A stretch of 64,000 nucleotides of DNA. It comes from Vermamoeba vermiformis (taxonomy: Eukaryota > Tubulinea > Echinamoebida). Of the stretch, positions 34,166-49,883 are shown piece after piece (the first letter of the stretch is position 1; each line of letters opens with the position of its first letter). A model generated the notes under the pieces. The model worked only from the letters and a program-made list of their open reading frames with translations. It did no database searches and was not told the DNA's origin. A program made the position numbers and the translations under genes. The DNA is taken from assembly GCA_045837725.1 (NCBI GenBank), contig JBEWZL010000238.1, positions 466,451-530,450 of the forward strand. Direction: 5' to 3'.

Positions 34166-36078
34166 ATGATCTACGCGAGCTGCGATACTTTTATTGCACA
34201 AGCTGCAGATGGAGGCCAGTTGTTTGCCAAAAATTCTGACCGTGACCCAAATGAAGCACACCATATAATTTACGTTCCCAAACAAGGTTTCAAAGAGGTA
34301 AAATTACGGATGTCACTTTTGCGATGATGATTTTTGGCTCACTATTGCATAATTATTTTAAACACCAAAGTTTTATTAGACACGTATTAATAATTTTATT
34401 TTTTTTATGATGCAAGATAATTTTGCTTTTCGTAACAACATTTTGTGCGCAGGGTTCTTTTGTCGATTGCACTTACATTTCAATACCACAAGTAGCGGCT
34501 ACGAACGCAGTATTACTATGTAAACCCGTATGGATATGGTACGCAAGATTCAGTTGTGTATATGATAGTAACCCAATTCCAGGGGTGCTGAGATGGGTGT
34601 CAACGAGCACGGTGTGGTTATTGGCAACGAAGCTTTATTTTCGAAGTTTGCAGCAAGCAAAACGCCTTCTTTGATAGGGTAAGCTTCGTGACTGCGTGCC
34701 ATTGGACTGCGTACTTACTCCTTCATTCAGCATGGACTACGTGCGCCTGGGGCTCGAGCGGGGCAGCACTGCACGAGAGGCACTACAAGTAATTACCAAG
34801 CTGTTAGAACAGCATGGACAAGGAGGCAACTGCGGCTTTGATCACAAAGTCTACTATCATAATGCATTCATGATTGTAGATAGCCGCGAGGCATGGGTAC
34901 TCGGTATGTCGGAGTGCACTCACGGCAAGTCGTTGCAATTCTAAAAACATAACTAGAGACCATTCACAAGCACTGGATAGCCAGAAAGGCATCACGTAAT
35001 GGAGATTCGATCAGCAATTATCCTTCGATCACGACGCACTGGTAAGTGCCACCGCTCAGTAGCCTGCGTACACTTTTGTAACAGGTATACAGGGACATGA
35101 TATCTGATAGCTTGAAAGTAGTCGTTGAATTGGAACGTAAGTGCATTTGTTGTGCTTGTCCGAATTAACCTTCTCAGCAGAGAGTCAAAATAGACAATTT
35201 AACTTCAGTGCTTACTGTGCTGATAAGCTATACAGTTACTTTGGTGAAGGAAAAGCGCGAATGTGCAGAAGTCGAGAATGCCTCGCGCTTGCAAATCATC
35301 TTGATGTTGCCTCGATGATTTCAGTATGTCAAGATCATGGCCCGAGTTTCCTTGGTACGAAATAATCACCTGGTAGTGGGTTACTGACAAATATATAGAC
35401 GAGAGAGGGATAACATCAAAGCTTACTGGACAATCTCTCTGTATGCACGCAGGCTTCGGGCCAGTCCGCTGCAATCAAACGACGGGCTCGTTGATTGTAC
35501 ATCTACGAGATGACGGATTTACGACATGGGTGACGGGTACGGCAGCGCCATGCCTATCGGTGTTCAAACCTCTGCTGCACATCAGTCATTTACCCGGTGA
35601 GATCAGCCACGTTGATCCGAAAACGGCGGACGATTCTTTGTGGTGGCGACATGGTAAGAAGAACTAGTTATCAGTGCACGAGATAATTTATCTGTTAGAA
35701 TTATTGCATCGATTAGTGCTGCAAAACTACAGCACGAGAGCTACGGGCGTAAAGGATGCCGCAAATTTACTTCAAAAAGAATTTTTGAAGCAAGAGCAAG
35801 AGATGAGGAGCCAAGTACATACCGTTCAACAGCAGTGGACGCGAAAATGCTTCGAGCAAAGTATGACTCTCGATAAAAATTTAGCCGATCAACTTCGTCG
35901 AAACCAAACTCCAAGCACTCGCCCACTATGGTTCTCGCTTCATTGGGTGGCATGGAATTGGCTTAACAAGCGAGCCAAGGTAAATATCGAGTCTAAGACT
36001 TCGAGCAAACCGATCTTGATTGGCACAACATTAGCAGTTTCTGGACTTGCATTTTTAATTGCTAAATCATTTCAATAA
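34166..36078 (+). CDS. Secernin-like protein (peptidase C69 family) with a C-terminal membrane anchor
   Basis: Starts MIYASCDTFIAQAADGGQLF followed by AKNSDRDPNEAHHI. Secernins have exactly this: a Cys at the start of the Ntn-hydrolase fold and F-x-K-N-S-D-R-x-x-x-E. Later exons give VDCTYISIPQVAATNAVLLC, KPVWIW joined to GAEMGVNEHGVVIGNEALFS, LERGSTAREALQVITKLLEQ HGQGGNCG, HNAFMIVDSREAWVL, SISNYPSIT, FNFSAYCADKLYSYFGEGKA and PLWWRH-like DSLWWRH near the end. Secernins are dipeptidase relatives acting in exocytosis and at ER-microtubule contacts. The last 25 residues (LIGTTLAVSGLAFLIAK) form a hydrophobic helix just before the stop, a tail anchor that ordinary secernins lack. Boundaries in 34945-35165 are uncertain. 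Confidence 0.75.
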
Positions 36079-36231
36079 TCAAATTGACGTATTAAATTCG
36101 CGTATATCTGTTCAACTTGGCGAAAGTTCATAATAAATTTTATTCAATTCAAAAAGCCGTTTTTTTCGCAACGGTTATTTTTGGCCTCCAGCGAGATTTT
36201 CCTTTCATTTTCTAATTTAGATTAACGAATA

Positions 36232-37448
36232 ATGGGCCACGCTTGCACGAAAGCCGAGAAAGATCAGAAGCCGACAGTTACTATCGCTGCCCCGAAGAAG
36301 GATCCCAAGATCAACACGCCACGAGAGGTGGTTCGGGACTACTCCAACATGACGATTCGTAACAAATACCATTTCCGTCTTGGTCTTGTTGGAACTAGCC
36401 ACAGTGGCAAGAGCACAATCGGAAAGCAAATGAGAATCGGCCACGGGGCTAATTTATCAGAAGGGACCAACGAAGATGCGAGAAAGATTATAGTGACCAA
36501 TTTAGTAACGACCTTCAAAGAGCTCGTGCACCAAGCAAAGCGAATGAACATCGAAATTGAGAATGAAACAATTGGAGAGAAAATTTCTCAGTTAGATCCA
36601 GCGAAAACCAGTATGACCGCCGATCTTGCCGACCATATCAAGACTCTTTGGGCAGATGAAGGTACTAAAAATACTTTAAAAAATAGTGCTCTAATTTAGT
36701 ACAGGTATCCAGCAAGTGTTCGCTCGACGTAACGAGTTTGAAATCCCACCGAACACCGAGTACGGGGTTGATATGGTGGACAAGCTTGCAGATCCTAAAA
36801 CATTGTTTAACTACGAAGACGTACATATCTACCTTCGAGGGCGCGAGAAGACAATGCAGGTTTCCGAAACCGAGTTCAAAGTGGGAATTTTCAGTTGGCA
36901 TCTTGTTGAATCTGGTCCAGAACACGAGAATTCAAAAATGTGGCCAACCGTATTTAAGGGAGTTATTGCTATGGTTTTTGTAGCTGCTCTTGACGATTGG
37001 GACATCATCAATTCCGAAGATCCAAAAATGCGCACAAGGTACGATCTAAACACTCAACATCGAATCGTCTATTGGTTACCACGAAAAAATTATTGCGTCT
37101 GTTATTAACTATTATTTTAGAATGCAAATTAGCTTGGATCTGTTCGAAGGAATGGTCAATCACGATTTGTTTAAAGAACGCCCGTGGGTCTTGCTACTAA
37201 ATAAGCGTGACTTGTTTAAAGAAAAGTTACAAGAGCACGATTTGGCTAAGACGTTCCCCGATTACAAAGGCGGGGACGATTTTGATGCTGCAGTAGATTT
37301 CATCAAGGGCCAGTATTTGGCACGCATTCACAGAGAGCCGAAAGACCTCGATTCTCGCGTGTTGTGTGCACTCGACACTGAAGAGACGAACAGCGTGTTT
37401 GAAGAGGCTTTAGAATACGTATTCAAGAAGTGCAGCGACCTTATGTAA
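36232..37448 (+). CDS. Divergent heterotrimeric G-protein alpha subunit
   Basis: Three exons. Starts MGHACTKAEKDQ, giving Gly2 for myristoylation and Cys5 for palmitoylation. P-loop GLVGTSHSGKSTIGKQMRI is intact. A helical domain follows (TTFKELVHQAKRMNIEIENE). Switch I reads HIYLRGREKTMQ in place of the usual L-R-x-R-x-x-T-x-G. Switch II reads IFSWHLVESGPEHENSKMWP where canonical subunits have D-V-G-G-Q-R-x-E-R-x-K-W, so the catalytic Gln and the DxxG glycine are not evident. FKGVIAMVFVAALDDWD matches F-x-x-V-x-A-[IV]-[IF]-F-x-x-[AS]-[LM]-x-x-[YF]-D. NKRD (guanine) and CALDTEETNSVFEEA (TCAxDT) are present. The C-terminus ends KKCSDLM, receptor-contact position. It should bind nucleotide but probably hydrolyses GTP poorly or by a different mechanism. 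Confidence 0.82.
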
Positions 37449-37665
37449 TTGTAAGGATAACTTTTATGTAAATAAATATTAAATATAGTTTAACATTTAT
37501 GGAGATTCAAATCATAAGCACACTCTATAACGGGTGTTCGGGAAGAAGATTGTTATGGCTGCGGGTATGCGGAGGAAATTTAAGGCTGGTCATTTGTTCA
37601 CGAACAATCGTTTTTTTTGATTCGATCATTTGGAACTTGTTGAACAGAAGAACAATAGTGTACAA

Positions 37666-38664
37666 ATGGCTGCTAATCTAGCAAAAGTAGCCAAAGTGCT
37701 TGGCATTATTTTCAGCATCTTGCTCGTCGGTCTTGGTGTGTTGGCATGTTTTAGGTAATTATTGGACCTAAAAAATTAAATAATATCGGCAGAAAATTAT
37801 CAAATAATTAATGGTGGATATAAGAAATAACTTCGTTAGTGCAGATCGGATTTGTTCGGAAAATCAAAAATAGTAAACTAATAATTAATTTCTTAATGTA
37901 AGACAATCAACAAAGATGACTTTCCAATTGGCACAAGGCACATTTGATGAAAGGACGTCAAACGTAAATGGATCGATCGCAGTTTTTGTGCTAGGTATCC
38001 TTGTTATGTAAGTCAATGACTACTAATCACTGACAATAATATTATAATTATTATGATGTTTTACGTAATCAGAAGGATTACAGCCGCTTTACTAACGTTG
38101 TCGATCACTAGTGCTTTTGGCTTGATTGCTATCCTTGGTGAATTTGGCTTGAAGTTTGTCCTACGAAGATTTGGTTTGTTCAAATATTTCTGGAGCAAGA
38201 GTATTTGGTATTTATTGTAAGTACTGGCGAGATGCGATCGGTTACTTCAGGAACACTCTTCTTATTTGCTCTTTCATTTTGTTTATTTTCGGTTAATATT
38301 ATTGTAATAGTCGTAAGTTTTGAACGGACACGTTGTTAAGGTTCAAATGAAATTCATCGTGGATCTTCTTTTGCTATTTGGCCTCGGTCTCGTTCACCCT
38401 TACTTTAATTTCTTTGTCGGTTGCAGACACAAACTTTTATTACACGTGAAAACACCGGCTAATTCGGTTTTTATTAGCATGGCCATGTGCGCTTTTGGTT
38501 TGGCTGGCGATGTTGGATTTGCCGTTGCTTTGGTGCTCGGCATGCACGCCCTCTTCTTGTTGTTGCTGACCTTCATTGTTGGCATTCGCGCACGATCTAC
38601 AGCAAAGGATGGCGATTTGGAAGACAACTATCAACCTCCCGAGCAACCTGTAGCTCTCGATTAA
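37666..38664 (+). CDS. Four-span membrane protein, possibly COPI-associated/TVP15-like
   Basis: Starts MAANLAKVAKVLGIIFSILL with the first membrane helix. Later exons give NGSIAVFVLGILVM, then ITAALLTLSITSAFGLIAIL followed by LKFVLRRFGLFKYFWSKSIW, then MKFIVDLLLLFGLGLVHPYF, and finally SVFISMAMCAFGLAGDVGFA with LVLGMHALFLLLLTFIVGI. The end is an acidic tail (DGDLEDNYQPPEQPVALD) at 38664. The G-[LF]-F-K-Y-F-W-x-K-S-x-[FW]-Y-L-L segment after the second helix pair resembles the R-G-x-[FL]-Y-[IL]-F-x-G-x-L block of TVP15/COPI-associated Golgi proteins, which is why I suggest that family. Exon joins around 38220-38340 are poorly defined. Confidence 0.5.
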
Positions 38665-39068
38665 GTTACACGCGGATAAGTCTGTTTTATATTCTTAAAC
38701 TAAAAGTTTTTATGCAATTTGGGAGCTAAATTGGCTATAGAAGGGCGAACAATCCTTAGATATTCTCTGGCGTAATTACAACCAGATAATTTCGCAAAGT
38801 TCACACCGAAATTCTTTATTTACATTCTGCACACGACGTTTCACATGTCTTTTGTCAGCCTGTCATCGGTAAAATCATACAAAGAACTCGCTAAAAACGC
38901 GATGAAAAAACAATTTTTTTCGAGTTTTCTCCGTAAGTGATAGAAATTCCAAAGAAAACTTCGGGATATCGATCGTCTCACAGGTCAACAAGCAGCCTTT
39001 TTATTTGGCGGAGCAAAGCAGAGGTTATTTTTATTGTTTTATCGAAGTGACAACAAAGCAAAAAAAAC
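38665..39068. other. Intergenic, no gene seen
   Basis: About 400 bases, AT-rich, between two plus-strand genes. No repeats or open frames with start context. Confidence 0.4.
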
Positions 39069-40726
39069 ATGAACTGTTTCAGATCAGATCTCGTTCAGCC
39101 CGAGAGAGAGAAAGTCGAGGGCATGATTGAACGATTAAAATCTACTAAAGGAGCAGAGCTAGTGAAAACTTGCGAGCTACTGGCTTATGAGGTATTCTTG
39201 CCTTGGTTGAACAAACAGAACGGTACGTTTATCTCAAATAATATTAATTGGCCAGTCATTATTATATTCGCCGATGTTTGCCATTTACAATTTGTGTCTC
39301 GAAGTAGCTGACTTTGCTTTTACAGCCGTGAACAAAAGTTACTTCAATGAGTGTGGCGGTATTCAGTTATTAGTAAAACTGATGGAGCACGTAAGTAATA
39401 GACGAGTGGCTTAATTAACAAGCGACGAAGATATTAGCGCATTATGCCTAATGTGGAAGCAATTTCGGTTTATTACATTTCACAAAATTTCACGTTACAT
39501 AATTTGCACGTCTTGGGATCGACCCGAATATTAACGTTAGTATTTTAGGGTGAAGGAAGCAATGACGTGAAACGCGCTGCCGGTTATGCGTGCTGGAGTT
39601 TCGGTGAAAACTGTACGTGTTCTATTTTTATAATCGGCTGTCCCTTGCAGTAAAACTAACTTGAAACTGAACTAGATGACAACATTTTGATGCTATATCG
39701 TGCTGGAGCTTTGGATGCCATCAGAAACTTCTTGAAATCACCTGACGCAGATCTTCAACTCGTTGGTTGTGGATGCATCTGGGGCCTCATGAAGTTCGGT
39801 AAGCACGTCGACTTCGGTTAATAGAGTCTTGGCGCTAATGCTTCTTGCAGAGGATGTCGTTCTTGAGCAACAATTGATTCCTACACTGATTGACTTGATC
39901 TCTCTGTGGTCGAGCACCCAGCCTTTCGAGTTATTCCGCCCTCTCGCTTGCTTACAATGCAGCTCAATGAACAGTAAGTGATTCGTATGACTTATACTTT
40001 CAATTAGCAATATTAACCTAAATTTCCTTTCCAGAACGATGCCGCGAAGTAATTGTAAACCATCCAAAGGGTCTCGAAACACTGTTGAATGCCGCACGAA
40101 GTAAGTAACGGGCACTGGGCATTGCAGACAAGAATCGCTTATTAAATTTACATTTTAGGTGGTAAATGGGACTTATGTAGCTATTTCGCTCTCATCACAC
40201 TTGCTAATTTGGCTTGCGATGGTAAGTTTTACCGTTTAATATCCGTAAATGCAATGTCTAATCCATTATTTTAGCTGATTATCGTGACCGCATGATTTCA
40301 ATTGGAGTTCTCGATATTATCGGCCAATTTATTAAAGAACGATCGCCAACACAAGTACGCGAGATGGAGCGTCAAAAAGGCATCATTTGGAACTTGGTCC
40401 GACCCTTTGTCACTCTTTTGGACAGCGACATTCCCGTAGTTCAAGCGCTCGGTACTTTTATCTTTGCTAGCTTGTCACACCTCGAGCACAACCGCGAACA
40501 GATCAAAAAAGAAGGTCTGCTCGACTACATGCTTTGTGTGCAATGGCATCACAATCCTCACCCTCAATACCAAGAGTTTGTTCAAACAATTTTGCAGAAC
40601 TTCTCTCCCCGAGATCCTCCCAGTTTGTTCAATCTCAGCACATTCCAATTGAAACACAATTCGTTAGGTGACGCTAACAAATCGCACGAGGCTCATATGG
40701 TCATCGAGCGATTGCGATTGGCGTAA
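39069..40726 (+). CDS. Armadillo/HEAT-like repeat protein
   Basis: Nine or so small exons with introns of 50-180 bases. Starts MNCFRSDLVQPEREKVEGMI at 39069. Repeats visible: KSYFNECGGIQLLVKLMEH, DVKRAAGYACWSFGEN, NILMLYRAGALDAIRNFLKS, LQLVGCGCIWGLMKF, PFELFRPLACLQCSSMN, CREVIVNHPKGLETLLNAA, WDLCSYFALITLANLACD, YRDRMISIGVLDIIGQFIKE, IPVVQALGTFIFASLSHLEH NREQIKKEG and LDYML. The I-x-x-x-G-G/A-[IL]-x-x-L-[VI]-x-x-[LF] and A-x-x-x-[IL]-x-N-[LF] patterns are of ARM repeats, as in armadillo-containing adaptors. No distinctive N- or C-terminal domain allows a closer name. Probably a cytosolic scaffold. Confidence 0.65.
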
Positions 40727-40993
40727 AAAACACAAAAACAAAATGTAAATAACTTGTAAATAATGTACATAAAATTGCGGCGAAAGTAATTAATTATAAA
40801 GTCTTACGAATATTACTCGTTGCTGCACAGTGCAAACACTACAAGCATTTAATTTGTTTTGACAGCTCGATGACACGTCAAAAATGTCGTTAGTTTTGAA
40901 GCTATTCAATTAAAGGATTAATACGTCCAATACGCAACTGTATTAATATATTCGTTTAAATATTCGCTGAGTACTCCCTGAAGTTGCAAAACG

Positions 40994-46081
<5,088 letters not shown>

Positions 46082-46127
46082 TTATTCTTGTACATTATTT
46101 CAAAGTTATTTATTAAACAAATTTATT

Positions 46128-47351
46128 TTATTTCCAGTTATCCTCATTTTTTAACCATACGTCAATTCTCTTGTGAAGTTGTTCTTTCTGTGCAGAGTCA
46201 ATAAATGCTGCGTCAACCGCATTTTTAACGAATAAAATTACGTCCTCGAGCGTTAAATTGAATGTGTTGAACACTTGCAGCATGTTTTCTGTAATGTAAG
46301 CACCTAAATAGGCAGGATCATCGGAGTTAATCGTCACTTTCAAGCCACTGTCGATCATTTTTTTCACAGGATGATTGGGCATGGTTTTGAATGGCCCTAT
46401 TTTACAATTTGAGATCGGACAGACGGTGAACGGAATTTCAGCCTCTTTTAGACGTGCGACGAGCGCTGGGTCTTCAACGCACGTAACTCCATGATCGATC
46501 CGTTCGACGTTGAGGTGTGTAACCAGTTCAGACACGTACGGATGCGCCGGTCCATCGTGACCTCCGTGTCCTGTTAAACGAAATCCCACTATTGCAAGTT
46601 AAGATTAACAACACAGCGAAGAGTATCATCTCGTACTTACGTTCTCTGGCTTTAGCGAAAACACTTGAAAACTTCGATGGCGGATGATTAATCTCGTCTG
46701 AATCTAGGCCGACAGCCGTGATCATGTCGCGGAATTGTACTGCCTCGTAGAGTGTCGTCATGCCGCTCTCTGCTGATTCGTCGCGTAGCAAACACATTAT
46801 TAGACGAAAGGATATTCCTAGAGACTTTTCTCCTTCTTGCAAAGCTCTGATAAATCGCTTAACAAGATGCAAAAAATATCGGTATGCATACCTATAAATA
46901 CCATCGATTACTGTTTTGAATGAAACTCCACGACGAATGTGAGCTTGTGGATCGAAGAAAGGTTCGACGTGAATAACATTTTCTTGATGTGCACGCGTTA
47001 AATAGGCCATTGTTAGCTCGTAGTAGTCTTGCTCTGTGCGTAGGACGTTCATTCCTTGGTAATACAGTTTTAAAAATTGCTCGAGGTCTTCAAGTTGATT
47101 ATATGCTGATTTTACCTGCTAGATAATTAATACTAACATCGGGGCGACATTAAATAACCTAGTCTTACTTCTTCGGTGGATTGGAACGGAATTACAATGT
47201 TATTTCTTGCAGCAAATTTGAAGAGCATTTCTGGCTCCAGAGTACCTTGTATTTGTGTCAGTATAATATTGTTAAAAATATTTGATATTTATTTACCTTC
47301 AAGGTGAACGTGAAGCTCGACTTTTGGGATGTCGCGAATAAATTTGTGCAT
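46128..47351 (-). CDS. Adenine/adenosine-deaminase-like metal-dependent hydrolase with altered catalytic motif
   Basis: Start MHKFIRDIPKVELHVHLE at 47351: PKVELHVHLEG holds the two metal-binding histidines of the family. Then TLEPEMLFKFAARNN, QFLKLYYQGMNVLRTEQDYY, AHQENVIHVEPFFDPQAH and AVGLDSDEINHPPSKFSSVF, the last two typical of fungal/bacterial adenine deaminases (E-P-F-F-D-P-Q-x-H). After KARELGFRLT comes GHGGHDGPAHPYVSE; relatives have A-H-A-G-E-E-G-P. Then IDHGVTCVEDP (catalytic His) and VTINSDDPAYLGAYITENM (metal Asp; D-P-A-Y-x-G-x-Y is the adenine-deaminase form). All metal ligands are retained, but the Glu after H-A-G, the proton-donating residue, is His here. Either the activity is changed or another acid (the next Asp) replaces it. 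The intron at the GHGGHDG exon was placed at the acceptor that keeps the conserved G-F-R-L-T block. Confidence 0.75.
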
Positions 47352-47793
47352 TCTCCTTCTTTACTTGCTAAATAGTATAATTTCTGCTATTGAAAATAAA
47401 TTCAACGTTGAGTGTGTATTCAGTTGACTCGCTCAGTTTTGCTCTATCGCGTCATTGAAGTTAATTTTCCGTCGAGCGTGACAAAATATTATACTTCTGT
47501 AGGTTACCCGCACTCGCATCCCGGGCAATTTAAAGTAAGTGCTATTTAAGCTCTGAAGTAACATATGGAAAATTCTTTCAACCTCGAAAATCTGCAAGAT
47601 AGGAAGTTCGAAATAGTTACCACCATAAATACGGTACCAGTTGCCAGTGGCATTAAATCTGAAGAGAGAGCGTAGCAGATCCATAGTTGCCTTATATAGT
47701 AAGTAATTTAGTAAAATCTTGTTTGTATCTCGCCGAATTATGCTCACTTCGCGATTCTCGTGACAGTTTCAGGTATTTCATCAACGAGAAACA
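47352..47793. other. Divergent intergenic region between deaminase and C2-arrestin genes
   Basis: About 440 bases. A minus-strand open frame (47433-47747) lacks a clear ATG and family resemblance, and I treat it as chance. Confidence 0.4.
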
Positions 47794-49746
47794 ATGGAAC
47801 AAGAGCTAAAGCAAACTTCGGGCGACTATGGAATGGATATCCATTCTGGGCAAGTTGCCTTGACGATCAGATGCGCCCGAGATTTGCCTGCTGTCGACGC
47901 TGGTGGTACTTCAGACCCATACGTTATCGCGAGATTGGAAACACCTCAGGGCAAGAGCGGAAAGATGAAAACAAAAGGTAAATAACGCTTTTAGAAGATT
48001 TAATTGCTAGATGTAACGAGATTTTTTTTAGTAATTAACAAAAATTTAAATCCTGAATGGAACGAAACCTTCATTTTTACTACGTCCGATATTGCCAACT
48101 CCACGTTCTATTTTCAAGTTTGGGTAAACAGTTCAACGCGAATCTGTGACACAATTTTTTGACCGTCTAATTAGGACTGGAACCGTGTTCGAGATGAAGA
48201 AGTGAGTATTTTAGCATGGTTTAATGGTACCAAATTAACTGGATGCAGCTTGGTAAAGCAACGCTCGATCTGCGCGGATTGACGCAATACAACGCGTGCA
48301 TCGAATTTCCTATTAATTTGCAAAACGGAGGCAAGTATTTAGCTTGTTTAAATTTGCTTAGTTAATAACATTGGCTCTTCAGTAACGCCACAAGGTACGT
48401 TGGTCGTTCAAGTTACATTCACGCCGCAAGCAACGGTAGACGATAATCGCAAACCAAAGGGAAAGTACGTGCGCTATCTAAATGCCAAATTATGGTGTCT
48501 AATACCCAATTTTAACTCAGAAAAATTCCAAACTTCCGTTTTGAGTTAACCAAACAAGATTTCTTGCCCGGCGAGCCTGTGACTGGCTTTCTGGTGTACA
48601 ACGCCACTAAAGAGCGAAAGATTCGCAATATCAGATTGGATTTTGTCGGAAAGGTAACCGTTGCGGCATGTCATTTTTTTGAACTTGAATTGATCCGCTT
48701 TTACAATAGGAACACGTCTACTGGACCGAGACACATGGCAAGACTACTTATGTCTATTCTCAGACGATTTATCATATCGATCAACGTATCATCATGATTG
48801 GTAAAGAAAAAGAGAAGGTGCGTACCGTAACTGGATCCAATATCAGTTTAACTAACCGTAAATAGATGTCGCTTCAAGCGCAGTTCTATCGCTTCCCGTT
48901 CACCTTCCATTTGCCTGCGACGGCACCACCAACTCGTAAGTCCCTTATTGAATGTAAGCCCAGACTAACAGATCTCAAATCCACAGTGCACAAGACCGTT
49001 GGTAACATTTGGTACACTTTGAAGGGCACAGTCGACATTCCTATGGCTATCGATAAGACAACGAGTAAGTTAATGCAAAGCAAAAGTTGTTCAATTACTC
49101 ACCACTTTCCGGATCAGGCTTCGAGATTGCCGTTCACAGACCCGTGCACAACATCCTTCGTTCACTGCAGAGTGTGCGCGACGAGTACGTGAACGAGAAG
49201 GTCGATGGGTTGAAGATCAAGGTCTCAGTCAACAAGCGCGTGTACATGCTCGGCGAGGTCATTCAACTTGAGTTCGTAGTTGACAACAAGTCTTCGCACA
49301 AAATCGACGAGATTAACGTCAAGCTGAAGCAAGTCGAAGAATACCAAGCCACTACGAAGACTCGTTGGGCCAAACATCAGCCTTTTGCGTCAAAGGTCAA
49401 CAAGGACGTTCTGCCTATTCGTCCTGGTGCAGTGTAAGTTGCAGTTGTTTTAGAACTGGCGAAATAACTAATCGTATTGCAGTTGGGACTACGGCTTTTC
49501 ATTGGCAATTCCTTTGGAGCACATCCAGCCCTCGTTTGATAACACGGTAGCGCAGATCATTCACATCACACACTTTGTCGCAGTAACTTTCCATTACGGC
49601 ACATTGAAGGTGAGTTATAATCCTTCTTTGATTAGTCAAAAACTGACCGATTTCATCCCATGAAGAAAACAAAAGTCAGAGTGCCTGTTACTTTGCTCGA
49701 GCCATTGACAGCGAACTTCCCGCAGTACGCTCAAGGCACAAATTAG
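47794..49746 (+). CDS. C2 domain plus arrestin-fold protein
   Basis: About 11 exons. Starts MEQELKQTSGDYGMDIHSGQ at 47794. The C2 domain has VALTIRCARDLPAVDAGGTS followed by DPYVIARLE, NLNPEWNETFIF and a short WDWNRVRDEE, so calcium-site aspartates are at least partly there. From NFRFELTKQDFLPGEPVTGF an arrestin N-lobe follows (LVYNATKERKIRNIRLDFVG, FTFHLPATAPPT), then the C-lobe (GLKIKVSVNKRVYMLGEVIQ, VVDNKSSHKIDEINVKL, HITHFVAVTFHYGTLK, KVRVPVTL) and the stop at 49744-49746. Dictyostelium Adc proteins include arrestin-fold members with additional membrane-binding domains, C2 among them. The C2 would target the arrestin to acidic membranes, perhaps for receptor or transporter endocytosis; that role is inference. 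It ends without PPxY motifs that I can see. Confidence 0.8.
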
Positions 49747-49883
49747 ACAGTGTATTGGCCTTTAACCTCATTGTTTGTTTATTTGAAGATAGATTACTTC
49801 TCGTTACAGTAATGAAACAAGTAATTATTCTAACGGTCGCCAATTTGTGGATTTATCCGTTTCTAGAAAGCGTGCCATGTCAC

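Noticed and set aside
47433-47747. Minus-strand open frame of about 100 codons upstream of the C2-arrestin gene
   Set aside because: No ATG at its start, no family resemblance, and it lies between two divergent promoters.
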